7,391 bases of DNA from Syntrophobacterales bacterium (lineage in GTDB: Bacteria > Desulfobacterota > Syntrophorhabdia > Syntrophorhabdales > WCHB1-27), in assembly GCA_017881765.1 (NCBI GenBank), contig JADGQN010000238.1, positions 1-7,391 of the forward strand, in the 5' to 3' direction. The notes beneath the pieces are model-generated. The model searched no databases. It saw nothing but the letters and a program-made list of their open reading frames with translations, and had not been told where the DNA came from. Made by a program: the position numbers and the translations under genes. This document shows positions 1 through 6,629 of this stretch, piece after piece (position 1 is the stretch's first letter; each line of letters opens with the position of its first letter).

Positions 1-397
1 GCACACCTTCGCGAACCCGCTCCAGGGTGGTCGGATCCACAATGATCACCTTCGGCCTCACATAATTGACGAAGTACCCATAATCAGAGGGGAGAAGATA
101 CGTGTAAGCATGCGTGGCCACCCCGCCGATCTTCATGGTGGCGTACCAGCCGGCAAGCCATTCAGGCGTGTCCTGCAGGATAAGCAGCACGCGGTCTTCA
201 AAGCCGACTCCCATCTCCTTCAACAGATTTCCGACCCGATTGGTGAGCGCGCTCATGTCGTTGAAGGTATAGGTCTCATCCCGGCAGTAGACCGCGATCT
301 TGTCCCCTCTTCCTTGCGTTATATTGTCTTCCAGGTAGTAGGTCGTCAGGTTTAAATTCTCAGGTATGGCAATCTCGATGTCTGGGCCACGCGTCAT
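1..397 (-). CDS. Aryl-CoA ligase (benzoate-CoA-ligase-like, AMP-binding), N-terminal fragment
   Basis: This is the first 132 residues of an acyl/aryl-CoA synthetase; the rest lies beyond the left edge. Such enzymes use ATP and CoA to turn a carboxylic acid into its CoA thioester through an acyl-AMP intermediate in the cytoplasm. The visible part matches the start of the benzoate-CoA ligase group: a GRGDKIAVYC segment (29-38), YTFNDMSALTNRVGNLL (43-59), DRVLLILQDTPEW (68-80), then the GWYATMKIGGVATHAYTYL stretch (83-101) and VRPKVIIVD (113-121). The ATP-binding P-loop-like motif and the catalytic lysine fall outside the window, so activity and exact substrate cannot be judged. The start is the ATG at 395-397, preceded by an ideal AAGGAGG seven bases away. 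It is the last gene in view behind the liv genes and a UbiD homologue, which fits activation of an aromatic acid. Family assignment is firm; the aromatic substrate is inferred from resemblance and context. Confidence 0.82.
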   Translation of the reverse strand, partial: MTRGPDIEIAIPENLNLTTYYLEDNITQGRGDKIAVYCRDETYTFNDMSALTNRVGNLLKEMGVGFEDRVLLILQDTPEWLAGWYATMKIGGVATHAYTYLLPSDYGYFVNYVRPKVIIVDPTTLERVREGV

Positions 398-404
398 TGA
401 TTAA

Positions 405-411
405 CCTCCTT
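405..411 (-). promoter_or_regulatory. Shine-Dalgarno site of the aryl-CoA ligase gene
   Basis: Read on the minus strand this is AAGGAGG, seven bases before the ATG at 395-397. It fixes the ligase start and suggests strong translation initiation. Confidence 0.8.
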
Positions 412-438
412 GGCAAAACTGCAGAGCTGATTGGATAC

Positions 439-466
439 ATTTTACCACAGACAGTAAGGTTATCAA
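439..466 (-). promoter_or_regulatory. Candidate sigma-70 promoter for the aryl-CoA ligase gene
   Basis: On the minus strand a TTGATA -35 box (461-466) and a TAAAAT -10 box (439-444) are separated by 16 bases. Each matches the consensus in five of six positions, and a TG one base before the -10 box adds an extended -10 element. Transcription would begin near 432, leaving a leader of about 35 bases before the ATG at 397. The site lies in the 134-bp gap between livF and the ligase, the longest break in the left half of the window, so the ligase may be transcribed separately or additionally. This is a pattern match only. Confidence 0.45.
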
Positions 467-476
467 CCCAAGAGCT

Positions 477-486
477 GTGCCGGCAC
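477..486. promoter_or_regulatory. 10-bp perfect palindrome upstream of the candidate ligase promoter
   Basis: GTGCCGGCAC is a perfect 10-bp palindrome ending about ten bases upstream of the candidate -35 box. A second, imperfect dyad (GCACCCGTGC, 484-493) overlaps its right end, giving alternating GTGC/GCAC half-sites. The position, near -45 to -62 relative to the predicted start, would suit an activator operator. A chance palindrome in G+C-rich DNA is also possible. Confidence 0.22.
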
Positions 487-531
487 CCGTGCATCCGTGA
501 TAAGCAGGGAGGTTGGAAGTCGAGGCCGCTT

Positions 532-1239
532 TCACACTGCGAGGTATTCCCGCTCCGTCTCCGGGCTCGCCCGCAACTCAGCAGGCGTTCCCTCGAAGAC
601 CTTGGCGCCCTTATTGATCACATACATGTAGTCGGCTACGTCCATGGCCAGGGGCAGATTCTGTTCCGCCAATAGTATCGAGGCGCCTTCCTGCCTGAGC
701 TGTTTTATCACCACGCCAACCTCCTGGATGACCATGGGGGCCAGCCCCTCTGACGGCTCGTCCATCAGAATCAACGCCGGGTTGGAGATCAATGCCCTGG
801 CAATAGCAAGCATCTGCTGCTCCCCGCCGCTGAGCTGGTTTCCCTTGTTCTGCAGCCTCTTGCCCAATACGGGAAAAAGAGAGAGCACCCGTTTGGTATC
901 CCACGCTCCTTTCTTGTTGTAGTCTCGCGCCGCTATCGCGAGGTTCTCCTTGACGGACAGCGATGGAAATATCCGACGGCCCTGGGGCACTAACGCCAGC
1001 CCCTTGCGGGCTATCTCGAAAGCCGTGAGGCCGGTGATCTCTTCGCCCCTGAACAATATCTTGCCGCGCCTGGCAGGCGTGAAGCCCATCACGGAGCGCA
1101 TTGCCGTGGTCTTGCCCATCCCGTTGCGACCGACAATGGAGACTACCGATGATGATGCGACCCTTAGAGAAAGACCCTGCAGGATATAACTTTCCCCATA
1201 ATAGGTATGTATGTCATCCACTACGAGAAGATCGCTCAT
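532..1239 (-). CDS. livF: Branched-chain/aromatic acid ABC importer ATP-binding protein LivF
   Basis: A 235-residue ATPase of the LivF type, one of two nucleotide-binding subunits that drive a LivHM permease at the inner face of the cytoplasmic membrane. Visible motifs are Walker A GRNGMGKTT (37-45), Q-loop Gln86 in VPQGRRIFPSLSV, signature LSGGE (136-140) and Walker B LILMDEP (156-162). The H-loop His is replaced by Gln193 in AEQN, as is usual in LivF proteins. The EGTPAEL segment and the EREYLAV end are also typical. Its ATG shares four bases (ATGA, 1236-1239) with the livG stop. No good Shine-Dalgarno sequence precedes it, so it is probably translated by coupling to livG. Length is normal and the reading frame intact. 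The liv name gives the family; with a UbiD homologue and an aryl-CoA ligase alongside, the cargo is more likely an aromatic acid than leucine. Confidence 0.93.
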   Translation of the reverse strand: MSDLLVVDDIHTYYGESYILQGLSLRVASSSVVSIVGRNGMGKTTAMRSVMGFTPARRGKILFRGEEITGLTAFEIARKGLALVPQGRRIFPSLSVKENLAIAARDYNKKGAWDTKRVLSLFPVLGKRLQNKGNQLSGGEQQMLAIARALISNPALILMDEPSEGLAPMVIQEVGVVIKQLRQEGASILLAEQNLPLAMDVADYMYVINKGAKVFEGTPAELRASPETEREYLAV

Positions 1240-1985
1240 GAGACTGTGCCCAGGTATATCTCCTTGATTCTCGGATTTGTCCTTACTTCCTCAGGCTTGC
1301 CGTCAGCCACAATTGCACCCTGATGGAGAACGATGATCCGCTCAGCAAGGGCGAAAGCGATCTGCATGTCATGCTCGATTATAAGAAGCGTTACGTCCTT
1401 CAGCAGATTTTGAATCATGTTGGCAAGCCACACCCCTTCCGAACGGGTCAGCCCAGCCGTCGGTTCGTCCAGCAGAAGGATTCTCGGTCCCCCCGCTATG
1501 CCCAACATAAGCTCCACGAGCCGCATCTCGCCATGCGATAAGGCTGTTATGGCAAAATCTCTCTTTTCCCAGAGTTTCATCTGCCTCAAAAGCTTCTCAG
1601 CCTTTTCATACAGGTGACCGTAGGAACGAAGCGGCCGCAGCATCTGATAGGCGCACGGGTCATGCGCCTGAAGCGCCAGCAGCAGGTTCTCCATGAGCGT
1701 AAAATAGGGGAAGAGATCTGTTATCTGGAAGGTGCGAGCCAGACCCATCCGGGTTCTGCGATAACAGGGCATCTTCGTGACATCGCGCCCGAACAGGTGG
1801 ATGGCGCCGCCTGATGGCGGCAGCTCTCCGCTGATGAGATTAAACAATGTGGTTTTGCCGGCGCCGTTTGGGCCGATGATGACTACCCGGCGTTCTTCGG
1901 CGGGAATGCTGAAGGAGAGGTCTCTCACCACCTGCAACGCACCGAAATTCTTGTAGAGGCTATCGACCTTCAGTGCTTCCGCCAC
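1236..1985 (-). CDS. livG: Branched-chain/aromatic acid ABC importer ATP-binding protein LivG
   Basis: A 249-residue ATPase of the LivG type, partner of LivF on the LivHM permease. Walker A GPNGAGKTT lies at 38-46, Q-loop Gln87 in ARTFQITDLFP, the signature at 149-153 reads LSHGE, Walker B ILLLDEP is at 169-175 and the H-loop His205 sits in IIEHD. The LSHGE signature departs from the more usual LSYGQ/LSGGQ of the family. The start is a GTG at 1983-1985, chosen because the minus strand carries GGAGGAGG (1990-1997) just before it and the product then begins in register with other LivG proteins. The gene overlaps the end of livM by 26 bases and the start of livF by four, so the three are translationally coupled. 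The subfamily is clear from the ARTFQ and EHDM segments and the C-terminal IYLG. Confidence 0.93.
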   Translation of the reverse strand: MAEALKVDSLYKNFGALQVVRDLSFSIPAEERRVVIIGPNGAGKTTLFNLISGELPPSGGAIHLFGRDVTKMPCYRRTRMGLARTFQITDLFPYFTLMENLLLALQAHDPCAYQMLRPLRSYGHLYEKAEKLLRQMKLWEKRDFAITALSHGEMRLVELMLGIAGGPRILLLDEPTAGLTRSEGVWLANMIQNLLKDVTLLIIEHDMQIAFALAERIIVLHQGAIVADGKPEEVRTNPRIKEIYLGTVS

Positions 1986-2934
1986 TGAGCCTCCTCCGCA
2001 GATTCCCTACGAAACCGGCAATCCCGCCCCGAAAAAAGAGTACTACACAGATAAAGATGATCCCTTCTATTCCGAACCAGTACATCGTGTAGCTGCTGAG
2101 CCAGTACCTCAGGCCTGTGTAGGCAAGCGCACCCCAAAGGGGTCCCCAAAACGTTCCTACGCCACCGATGAACATCATCATGAGGGCATCTCCCGACCAG
2201 AGCCAGTGCAGCTCGGAGGGGTTGACATAGCCATTGAAATAGGCGAAAAGCGCACCCGCCGTGCCGGCTATGACCGCGGAAAGCATGTAAGAGATATACT
2301 TATACAGATAGGTGTTGTAACCGAGCGCCATCATGCGGTGCTCGTTATCGCGTATGCCGACGAGCGCGTGGCCGAATGGAGAGTTGATGACCAGGCGCAT
2401 CCCGAAGAAACAGATTGCGGCGACCATCACCACAAAATAATAGAAGCTGACGCCACTTGCGGTGGATAGGGAAAAACCCAAATATGGCCGCGCGATATCC
2501 TTTATGCCATCATACCCGAACGTGATTCTCTGCATCGGGTACATGGCTATGCACCAGACCACATGGCCGAAGGCAAAGGTGACGATCATGAAATAAAGTC
2601 GCTTTACGCGAAGCGCCAAGGCCCCGAAGAAGGCGCTGAGCAAAACGACCGTGACCAGACAAATAAGCGCAATCAGGTAAAGGTTGGTTACGTGCGCCCT
2701 GGTGGTCAAAATCGCAACCACATAGGCGCCCGAACCCCAGAACATGGCCTGCCCCAGTGAGACAAGTCCTGTGTAGCCCGTCAGGAGATTTGCACTCGTC
2801 ACGTAAATGCTGTAGATGATGATCGAGGTTGCGAGCGTGACCGCATAGTCCGGCAGCAGAGGCACCATCAGAACCGCGGCGATGCCGGCCATAGCAACGG
2901 GAATCGATTTCCACCGGTAAGCCGCTTTTTCCAT
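1960..2934 (-). CDS. livM: Branched-chain/aromatic acid ABC importer permease LivM
   Basis: A 324-residue polytopic inner-membrane permease that pairs with LivH to form the substrate channel. Hydrophobic segments run through nearly the whole length, beginning with 11-27. LivM hallmarks are GYTGLVSLGQA (53-63), the cytoplasmic coupling-loop region SPFGHALVGIRDNEHRMMA (185-203), and GGVGTFWGPLWGA (257-269). The C-terminus is short and basic (NLRRRLSGG). Its ATG (2932-2934) directly abuts the livH stop, giving TGAATG on the minus strand, and AAAGGAG (2939-2945) precedes it by four bases. The end overlaps livG by 26 bases. Length and motifs are normal and the frame is intact. The transported compound cannot be read from the permease; context points to an aromatic carboxylate. 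Confidence 0.92.
   Translation of the reverse strand: MEKAAYRWKSIPVAMAGIAAVLMVPLLPDYAVTLATSIIIYSIYVTSANLLTGYTGLVSLGQAMFWGSGAYVVAILTTRAHVTNLYLIALICLVTVVLLSAFFGALALRVKRLYFMIVTFAFGHVVWCIAMYPMQRITFGYDGIKDIARPYLGFSLSTASGVSFYYFVVMVAAICFFGMRLVINSPFGHALVGIRDNEHRMMALGYNTYLYKYISYMLSAVIAGTAGALFAYFNGYVNPSELHWLWSGDALMMMFIGGVGTFWGPLWGALAYTGLRYWLSSYTMYWFGIEGIIFICVVLFFRGGIAGFVGNLRRRLSGGSTEGR
1990..1997 (-). promoter_or_regulatory. Shine-Dalgarno site that supports the GTG start of livG
   Basis: The minus strand reads GGAGGAGG, four to seven bases before the GTG at 1983-1985, inside the end of livM. It supports the rarer GTG start for livG. Confidence 0.65.
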
Positions 2935-3801
2935 TCAACTCCTTTTCCCAAAGAGGCCTTCGGGCTTTACCAAAAGAACGATCACGACAACCAGGTAGAT
3001 AGTGAGCGATGCATAGCTCGGCCAGAGCACCTTTCCGAGGGTATCGCTCAAACCCACCAGGAGACAGGTCACCAGGCAACCGGTCAGGCTACCGATGCCA
3101 CCCACGATAACTACAGCCAGGGCCAGCATGATTACCTCGATATCGAGGCCGATATGGAGTCCAAGGATCGGTGCGCCCACGAAGCCTCCAAACCCGGCCA
3201 GAAAGGCACCCAGACAAAAAACCATGGTGAAAACAAGCGGAATATTGATCCCCAATCCCGTTGCCATTTCTTTATCATCCACCCCGGCGCGCACGGTGGC
3301 CCCCCAGAGTGTCCGCTCCTGGAACCAGTAAAGTCCGACAAAGACAATCGTCCCTATTGCTATGATGGCCAGACGGTAGGCCGGGTAAGGGTTGCCCAGC
3401 AACGTGAATGACATATCGAGAAAGGAGGGTGGCTGGACCCAGCGAGGCGTGCCCGTCCAGAGAAATAATGACAAGTCACTCAAGACTAGACTGAGAGCAA
3501 ACGTGAGCAGGATGGACTCGTGACCATGCAGCCCGTAAACACGGCGCATGAAAAAACGCTCCGTGAGGAAGCCCAGGAAAGCCCCGGCTGCGCCACCGGC
3601 TGCTATCGCCAGGAGAAAGCTGTCCGTTGCTTCGAGTGTGGTAAAGCCCACATAGCCGCCGACCATGAAATAGGCACCGTGGGCAAGGTTGACAATGCCC
3701 ATCAGCCCGAACATCAGGCTGAGGCCCGCGGCAAGGAGAAAAAGCAACATGCCGAAAGCGATCCCGTTGAGTACCTGGGAAATGGCTACGGGTAGTTCCA
3801 C
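2935..3801 (-). CDS. livH: Branched-chain/aromatic acid ABC importer permease LivH
   Basis: A 288-residue inner-membrane permease of the LivH type, partner of LivM. Diagnostic segments are FGLMGIVNLAHGAYFMVGGY (31-50), the coupling-loop region GATVRAGVDDKEMATGLGIN (167-186), GGIGSLTG (234-241) and the conserved tail VKPEGLFGKRS (278-288). The start is a GTG at 3799-3801: an in-frame stop lies seven codons upstream, no ATG is available in between, and the product aligns with the usual LivH beginning (VLNGIAFGMLLFLLAAGLSL). The nearest Shine-Dalgarno-like sequence, AGGAG at 3812-3816, is ten bases away, slightly long. The gene follows the UbiD homologue after 39 bases, so the two are very probably cotranscribed. 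It is unusual for liv permease genes to be preceded by a decarboxylase instead of directly by their binding protein. Confidence 0.92.
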   Translation of the reverse strand: MELPVAISQVLNGIAFGMLLFLLAAGLSLMFGLMGIVNLAHGAYFMVGGYVGFTTLEATDSFLLAIAAGGAAGAFLGFLTERFFMRRVYGLHGHESILLTFALSLVLSDLSLFLWTGTPRWVQPPSFLDMSFTLLGNPYPAYRLAIIAIGTIVFVGLYWFQERTLWGATVRAGVDDKEMATGLGINIPLVFTMVFCLGAFLAGFGGFVGAPILGLHIGLDIEVIMLALAVVIVGGIGSLTGCLVTCLLVGLSDTLGKVLWPSYASLTIYLVVVIVLLVKPEGLFGKRS

Positions 3802-3840
3802 GGATGTCCGTCTCCTACCTCAGCATTCTGCCGTACGAAA

Positions 3841-5280
3841 TCATTTGAAGCCATACTCCTTCCATCGCGATAGCACGAGATTTTGAATCTCCTCAGGCCA
3901 CGCGTGCTCGAAGTCAGCGATCCTCGGCGTGTTCTCTTTCCATTCAAAAGGGAACGTGGCATCATAGCAGACAGCAGCACCGGTATGAGTGGCCCTCTCC
4001 TCGGGCGACAGGAACGGAAAAAGGGCATGGCTGGGCGCGCGCTTTTTTACATGAATATCCCTGACAGGGTGCACCCTTGTCGTCAAAGCCCACATAACCT
4101 CATCCATGTTGGTCACATCCACATCGTCACCGACCACGATGACTACCGGTCTGTAGACGCCGACCTTGGTTCCCCAGATAGCGGAAGAAAGGGTGTGGAC
4201 ATAACCCGGGTATGTCTCCTTCGCAGATATGATAACGGCCATCATCGAAGGTGTAAGGTAGACCGATTTAAACGGAAACCCCATTTTCCGCAATTCCATC
4301 GTCAGGGCGGCACTGCCGTACAGGGAATAAACGAACGTAGTATCATCAAACGGCTTGCCAGGTGTTGAAACGGGCAGGATAGGCTGATTCCGGTGGGTGA
4401 CACAGTTGACCCTGAAAACAGGCTGTAGCCCCTTATCACTGGCAAAATAGCCCGCATACTCTCCGAAAGGACCCTCCGGTCTTCTTTCGCCCGGCAGGAC
4501 CTCACCTTCCAGAACGATCTCTGCCGTAGCGGGCACCTCAAGATCGATCGTTTCGCACTTCACGAGTTGCACCGGCTCTCCCCTCAAGCCACCCGCGAGG
4601 TCAACCTCGTTCACGCCGGATGCGACCAGGGACATGGATGCAGAGGCACAGGCAGGGTCGGTTCCTATGACTACAGCCATGGGCATGGCTTCTCCTTTTG
4701 CTTCATACCTCCGATAGTACATCCCCGGTCCATGCTGACCAGGATTAGCGAGCCACCCTATCGAGCGCCCGTCGTGAACCATATGCCTGTACATACCCCA
4801 GTTGACCCACCCCGAGTCCGGGTCGCGGGTGATATCCGTGTGCCATGTGCCGATGAAACGCCCCCCGTCATAACCCCGGAAATGGGGAACCGGCAATTTC
4901 AGGAGGTTGATAGCATCACCCTTTATGATGTTTTCCTTACACGGCCCTTTATCGACCAATACCGGTTTTACGGGATGCTCAAACCGACGCACGATCTCTT
5001 CAATGATTTCGGGAGCGGGCGTATTCACGGGAAGTTCCAACGACAAGCAGACCCTGGCAAAAACATTCGGCTTGGAAGCACCGACAAGGTTCGCTAGTAC
5101 TTTGTAATCTGAAGGGTAACCTTTGATCTTTTCGAACAGAAGGGCCGGCTCCCGTAAATCATTCGCCCTCCTCATAATCGCACCCAGCTCTAAATTCCAG
5201 TCAACCTCTGTCTTAATCCTCTTGAGGTCTCCCTCTTTTTCCAGCCGGTCCATGTAAGCTCTCAGATCAGCATAGGGCAT
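3841..5280 (-). CDS. UbiD-family decarboxylase/carboxylase (prenylated-FMN enzyme)
   Basis: A cytoplasmic UbiD-family enzyme; members use prenylated FMN, made by UbiX, to decarboxylate or carboxylate aromatic or unsaturated acids reversibly. The protein has 479 residues from the ATG at 5278-5280. This start is preferred over the ATG at 5284-5286 because AAGGAGG (5288-5294) is seven bases from the former but only one from the latter, and MPYADLRAYMDRLEKEGDL is the normal family beginning. Counting from this start, Asn160 and Arg165 (in VNWGMYR), His183 and Glu225 fit the metal and cofactor positions of fungal Fdc1 (N168, R173, H191, E233). EGPFGE (269-274) supplies the catalytic acidic pair equivalent to E277 and E282. 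The spacing to Fdc1 is a constant eight residues. It lies between binding-protein genes and livHMGF, with an aryl-CoA ligase downstream. This favours aromatic acid catabolism over ubiquinone synthesis. The substrate, and whether it acts on a free acid or a CoA ester, is unknown. Confidence 0.92.
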   Translation of the reverse strand: MPYADLRAYMDRLEKEGDLKRIKTEVDWNLELGAIMRRANDLREPALLFEKIKGYPSDYKVLANLVGASKPNVFARVCLSLELPVNTPAPEIIEEIVRRFEHPVKPVLVDKGPCKENIIKGDAINLLKLPVPHFRGYDGGRFIGTWHTDITRDPDSGWVNWGMYRHMVHDGRSIGWLANPGQHGPGMYYRRYEAKGEAMPMAVVIGTDPACASASMSLVASGVNEVDLAGGLRGEPVQLVKCETIDLEVPATAEIVLEGEVLPGERRPEGPFGEYAGYFASDKGLQPVFRVNCVTHRNQPILPVSTPGKPFDDTTFVYSLYGSAALTMELRKMGFPFKSVYLTPSMMAVIISAKETYPGYVHTLSSAIWGTKVGVYRPVVIVVGDDVDVTNMDEVMWALTTRVHPVRDIHVKKRAPSHALFPFLSPEERATHTGAAVCYDATFPFEWKENTPRIADFEHAWPEEIQNLVLSRWKEYGFK

Positions 5281-5287
5281 CTGCATT

Positions 5288-5294
5288 CCTCCTT
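5288..5294 (-). promoter_or_regulatory. Shine-Dalgarno site that decides the UbiD-homologue start
   Basis: The minus strand reads AAGGAGG. It is one base from the first possible ATG (5284-5286) but seven bases from the second (5278-5280), so the second is the likelier initiator. The site lies six bases downstream, in transcription, of the foot of the inverted repeat at 5301-5426. Confidence 0.7.
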
Positions 5295-5300
5295 CTTGTC

Positions 5301-5426
5301 ATACCGATTTGCCTTCAAGTGTATACCTTCGTTGTCGCTGCGTCGCTTTCCTCGACGTACGTCTGAGTACGCCTGCGTCATCTCCTCGCTGCCGCCTCGG
5401 TCTCCATCTTGAATGCAAATCGGTAT
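5301..5426. repeat. 126-bp imperfect palindromic element (long inverted repeat)
   Basis: The outer arms are ATACCGATTTGCCTTCAAG (5301-5319) and CTTGAATGCAAATCGGTAT (5408-5426), reverse complements in 18 of 19 positions. An inner stem CGTAC/GTACG (5356-5360, 5367-5371) with a six-base loop has exactly the same centre, 5363.5, so the whole element is symmetric. The DNA between inner and outer stems is imperfectly paired and contains direct repeats, for example TGCGTC-N4-TCCTCG (5339-5354) and TGCGTC-N3-TCCTCG (5374-5388). No target-site duplication is evident at the ends, and no convincing gene lies inside. It resembles a dispersed palindromic or MITE-like repeat. In the transcript it would fold as a long stem-loop between the Bug/TctC gene and the UbiD gene, close to the latter's ribosome site. 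Confidence 0.75.
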
Positions 5427-5597
5427 CAGACTCTCTTCTTCGCCCGCAAGCGACTTTCAGCCGTCCGGCACCCCTCTCACGATCCTCTTTCGTTACCTTC
5501 TTGTGCGGGGAATCAGAAGGATGAAAAGCAACAACTGCCCCCTGTCGGGCAAGACCTCGAAACCATCTAGAAAGCAACTGCCGAGCTTCAACCTGAC
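5427..5597. other. Non-coding spacer between the palindromic element and the Bug/TctC gene
   Basis: With the repeat, this 171-bp stretch makes up most of the 311-bp gap between the Bug/TctC stop and the UbiD homologue. I see no credible gene, tRNA or strong terminator. A five-base-pair hairpin (TGCCC/GGGCA, with loop CCTGTC) lies near 5537-5552, but on the minus strand it is followed by GTTGTTGCTTTT, not a clean T-run, so it is at best a weak attenuator. No convincing promoter boxes were found. Confidence 0.4.
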
Positions 5598-6572
5598 TTA
5601 CTTCATGATGATGTTCGCTTGCTTGACCACTGAGGACCACTTTTTTGTTTCAGTTTCCAGGAATGCCTGTGTATTTTTGGCACTCATGAAGTCAATTTTA
5701 TACCCCATTTTCTCCAGTTTCTCGCGTGTCTCCTTGTCCCGAAGCGTTTTCTCGAGCACTTCTTCCAGTTTCTTGAGGACTGGCGCCGGGGTCTTGGCGG
5801 GAGCAAAAAGAATGTTGTAGATGGAAGCCATCAACTCGGGATGTCCCTGTTCCGCCGACGTGGCCACCTGCGGGAGGGCAGGATCGCGTTTGGGAGCAAG
5901 GACCGCCAGGGCCTTGATAGCGCCCGAGCGGATATGGGGATCGCTTATGGTGAGGGTCAAGACACTTACCTGCACATGGTCACCCGCCAGCGCGGTAACG
6001 GCCTGAAGCTCGGAGTTGTACGGGATGTGCTGGATGTCTATCTGAGCCACGGCATTGAGCTGCTCCAGAACCAGATGGGGAAGCGTTCCCACACCCGCGG
6101 TGCCGCCGGACAGGGTTTTCGGGTGCTGTTTCGCGTACGCGATCAGTTCGGCCAAGTTCTTTACCGGCAGGTTCTTGTTAACGAGCAGCAGCTGGTCAAC
6201 ACTCACCGCCTTCCCTATCGGCGTGAGGTCGGTCATCTTGTAGGGCAGATTCGGCGTAATGAGAGGGACAAGGACGGCCACGCCCGTCCACGTGGTGAGA
6301 ATCGTGTAGCCATCCGGCTTGGAAGCTGCCACAAAGCCGGTGCCCAGTGCTGCCCCGGCCCCCGGTTTATTCATAACGATTACCGGCTGGCCCATGAATT
6401 CCCCCATCTTCTCAGCGAGGATCCGGGCACTAAGATCGGTAATGCCTCCGACAGCGTAGGGGCAAATCAGCTGTACCTGTTTGTTGGGGTAGTCCTCTCC
6501 GGCCCCGGCCATTGAGATAGCCGTCATAACAAGAAAGCACGCCAACACGATGCTTGCGGTTTTTGTCTTCAT
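5598..6572 (-). CDS. Bug/TctC-family tripartite tricarboxylate transporter substrate-binding protein
   Basis: A 324-residue periplasmic solute-binding protein of the Bug (TctC) family, which captures organic acids, commonly carboxylates including aromatic ones. A signal peptide is clear: MKTKT, a hydrophobic core to about residue 20, and a likely cut after the AGA near 24. The mature protein begins with the family pattern YPNKQVQLICPYAVGGITD; the ligand loop is 39-50, followed by NKPGAGAALGTGFVAASKPDG (68-88) and the second binding segment HIPYNSELQAVTALAGDHV (182-200). The more usual 'PYKGG' and 'GQVD' patterns are altered here (PYNSE, GDHVQ), which may reflect ligand choice. The ATG (6570-6572) is preceded by AGAGAGGA (6580-6587) seven bases away. 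It sits 57 bases after the type 1 binding-protein gene. No TctA or TctB membrane gene is in the window, so it is an orphan here: it may serve distant TctAB subunits or act as a sensor. Confidence 0.9.
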   Translation of the reverse strand: MKTKTASIVLACFLVMTAISMAGAGEDYPNKQVQLICPYAVGGITDLSARILAEKMGEFMGQPVIVMNKPGAGAALGTGFVAASKPDGYTILTTWTGVAVLVPLITPNLPYKMTDLTPIGKAVSVDQLLLVNKNLPVKNLAELIAYAKQHPKTLSGGTAGVGTLPHLVLEQLNAVAQIDIQHIPYNSELQAVTALAGDHVQVSVLTLTISDPHIRSGAIKALAVLAPKRDPALPQVATSAEQGHPELMASIYNILFAPAKTPAPVLKKLEEVLEKTLRDKETREKLEKMGYKIDFMSAKNTQAFLETETKKWSSVVKQANIIMK

Positions 6573-6629
6573 GGCTCAATCCTCTCTTCAAGAAAGTGGT
6601 TTCTTCTCATAATAGACCAGACCGCTGCC

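Noticed and set aside
532..1239. Missing H-loop histidine in LivF (AEQN)
   Set aside because: Gln at this position is normal for LivF proteins and does not indicate a defective ATPase.
3883..5107. Long plus-strand open frames opposite the UbiD gene
   Set aside because: They are shadows of the clearly conserved UbiD homologue, lack family features and have no supporting ribosome sites.
5537..5552. Possible rho-independent terminator after the Bug/TctC gene
   Set aside because: The stem is only five base pairs and the following minus-strand sequence lacks a continuous T-run, so I do not call a terminator.
5299..5640. A 113-codon open frame on the minus strand through the gap before the UbiD gene
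   Set aside because: It starts inside the end of the Bug/TctC gene, runs through the inverted repeat, is very rich in Arg and Gln, and shows no recognisable domain or good ribosome site. It is best explained as a chance frame.
6588..6610. Small AAGAAA/TTTCTT hairpin between the two binding-protein genes
   Set aside because: The stem is six A/T-rich pairs and overlaps the region just upstream of the Bug/TctC ribosome site. It is too weak to call a terminator or regulator.
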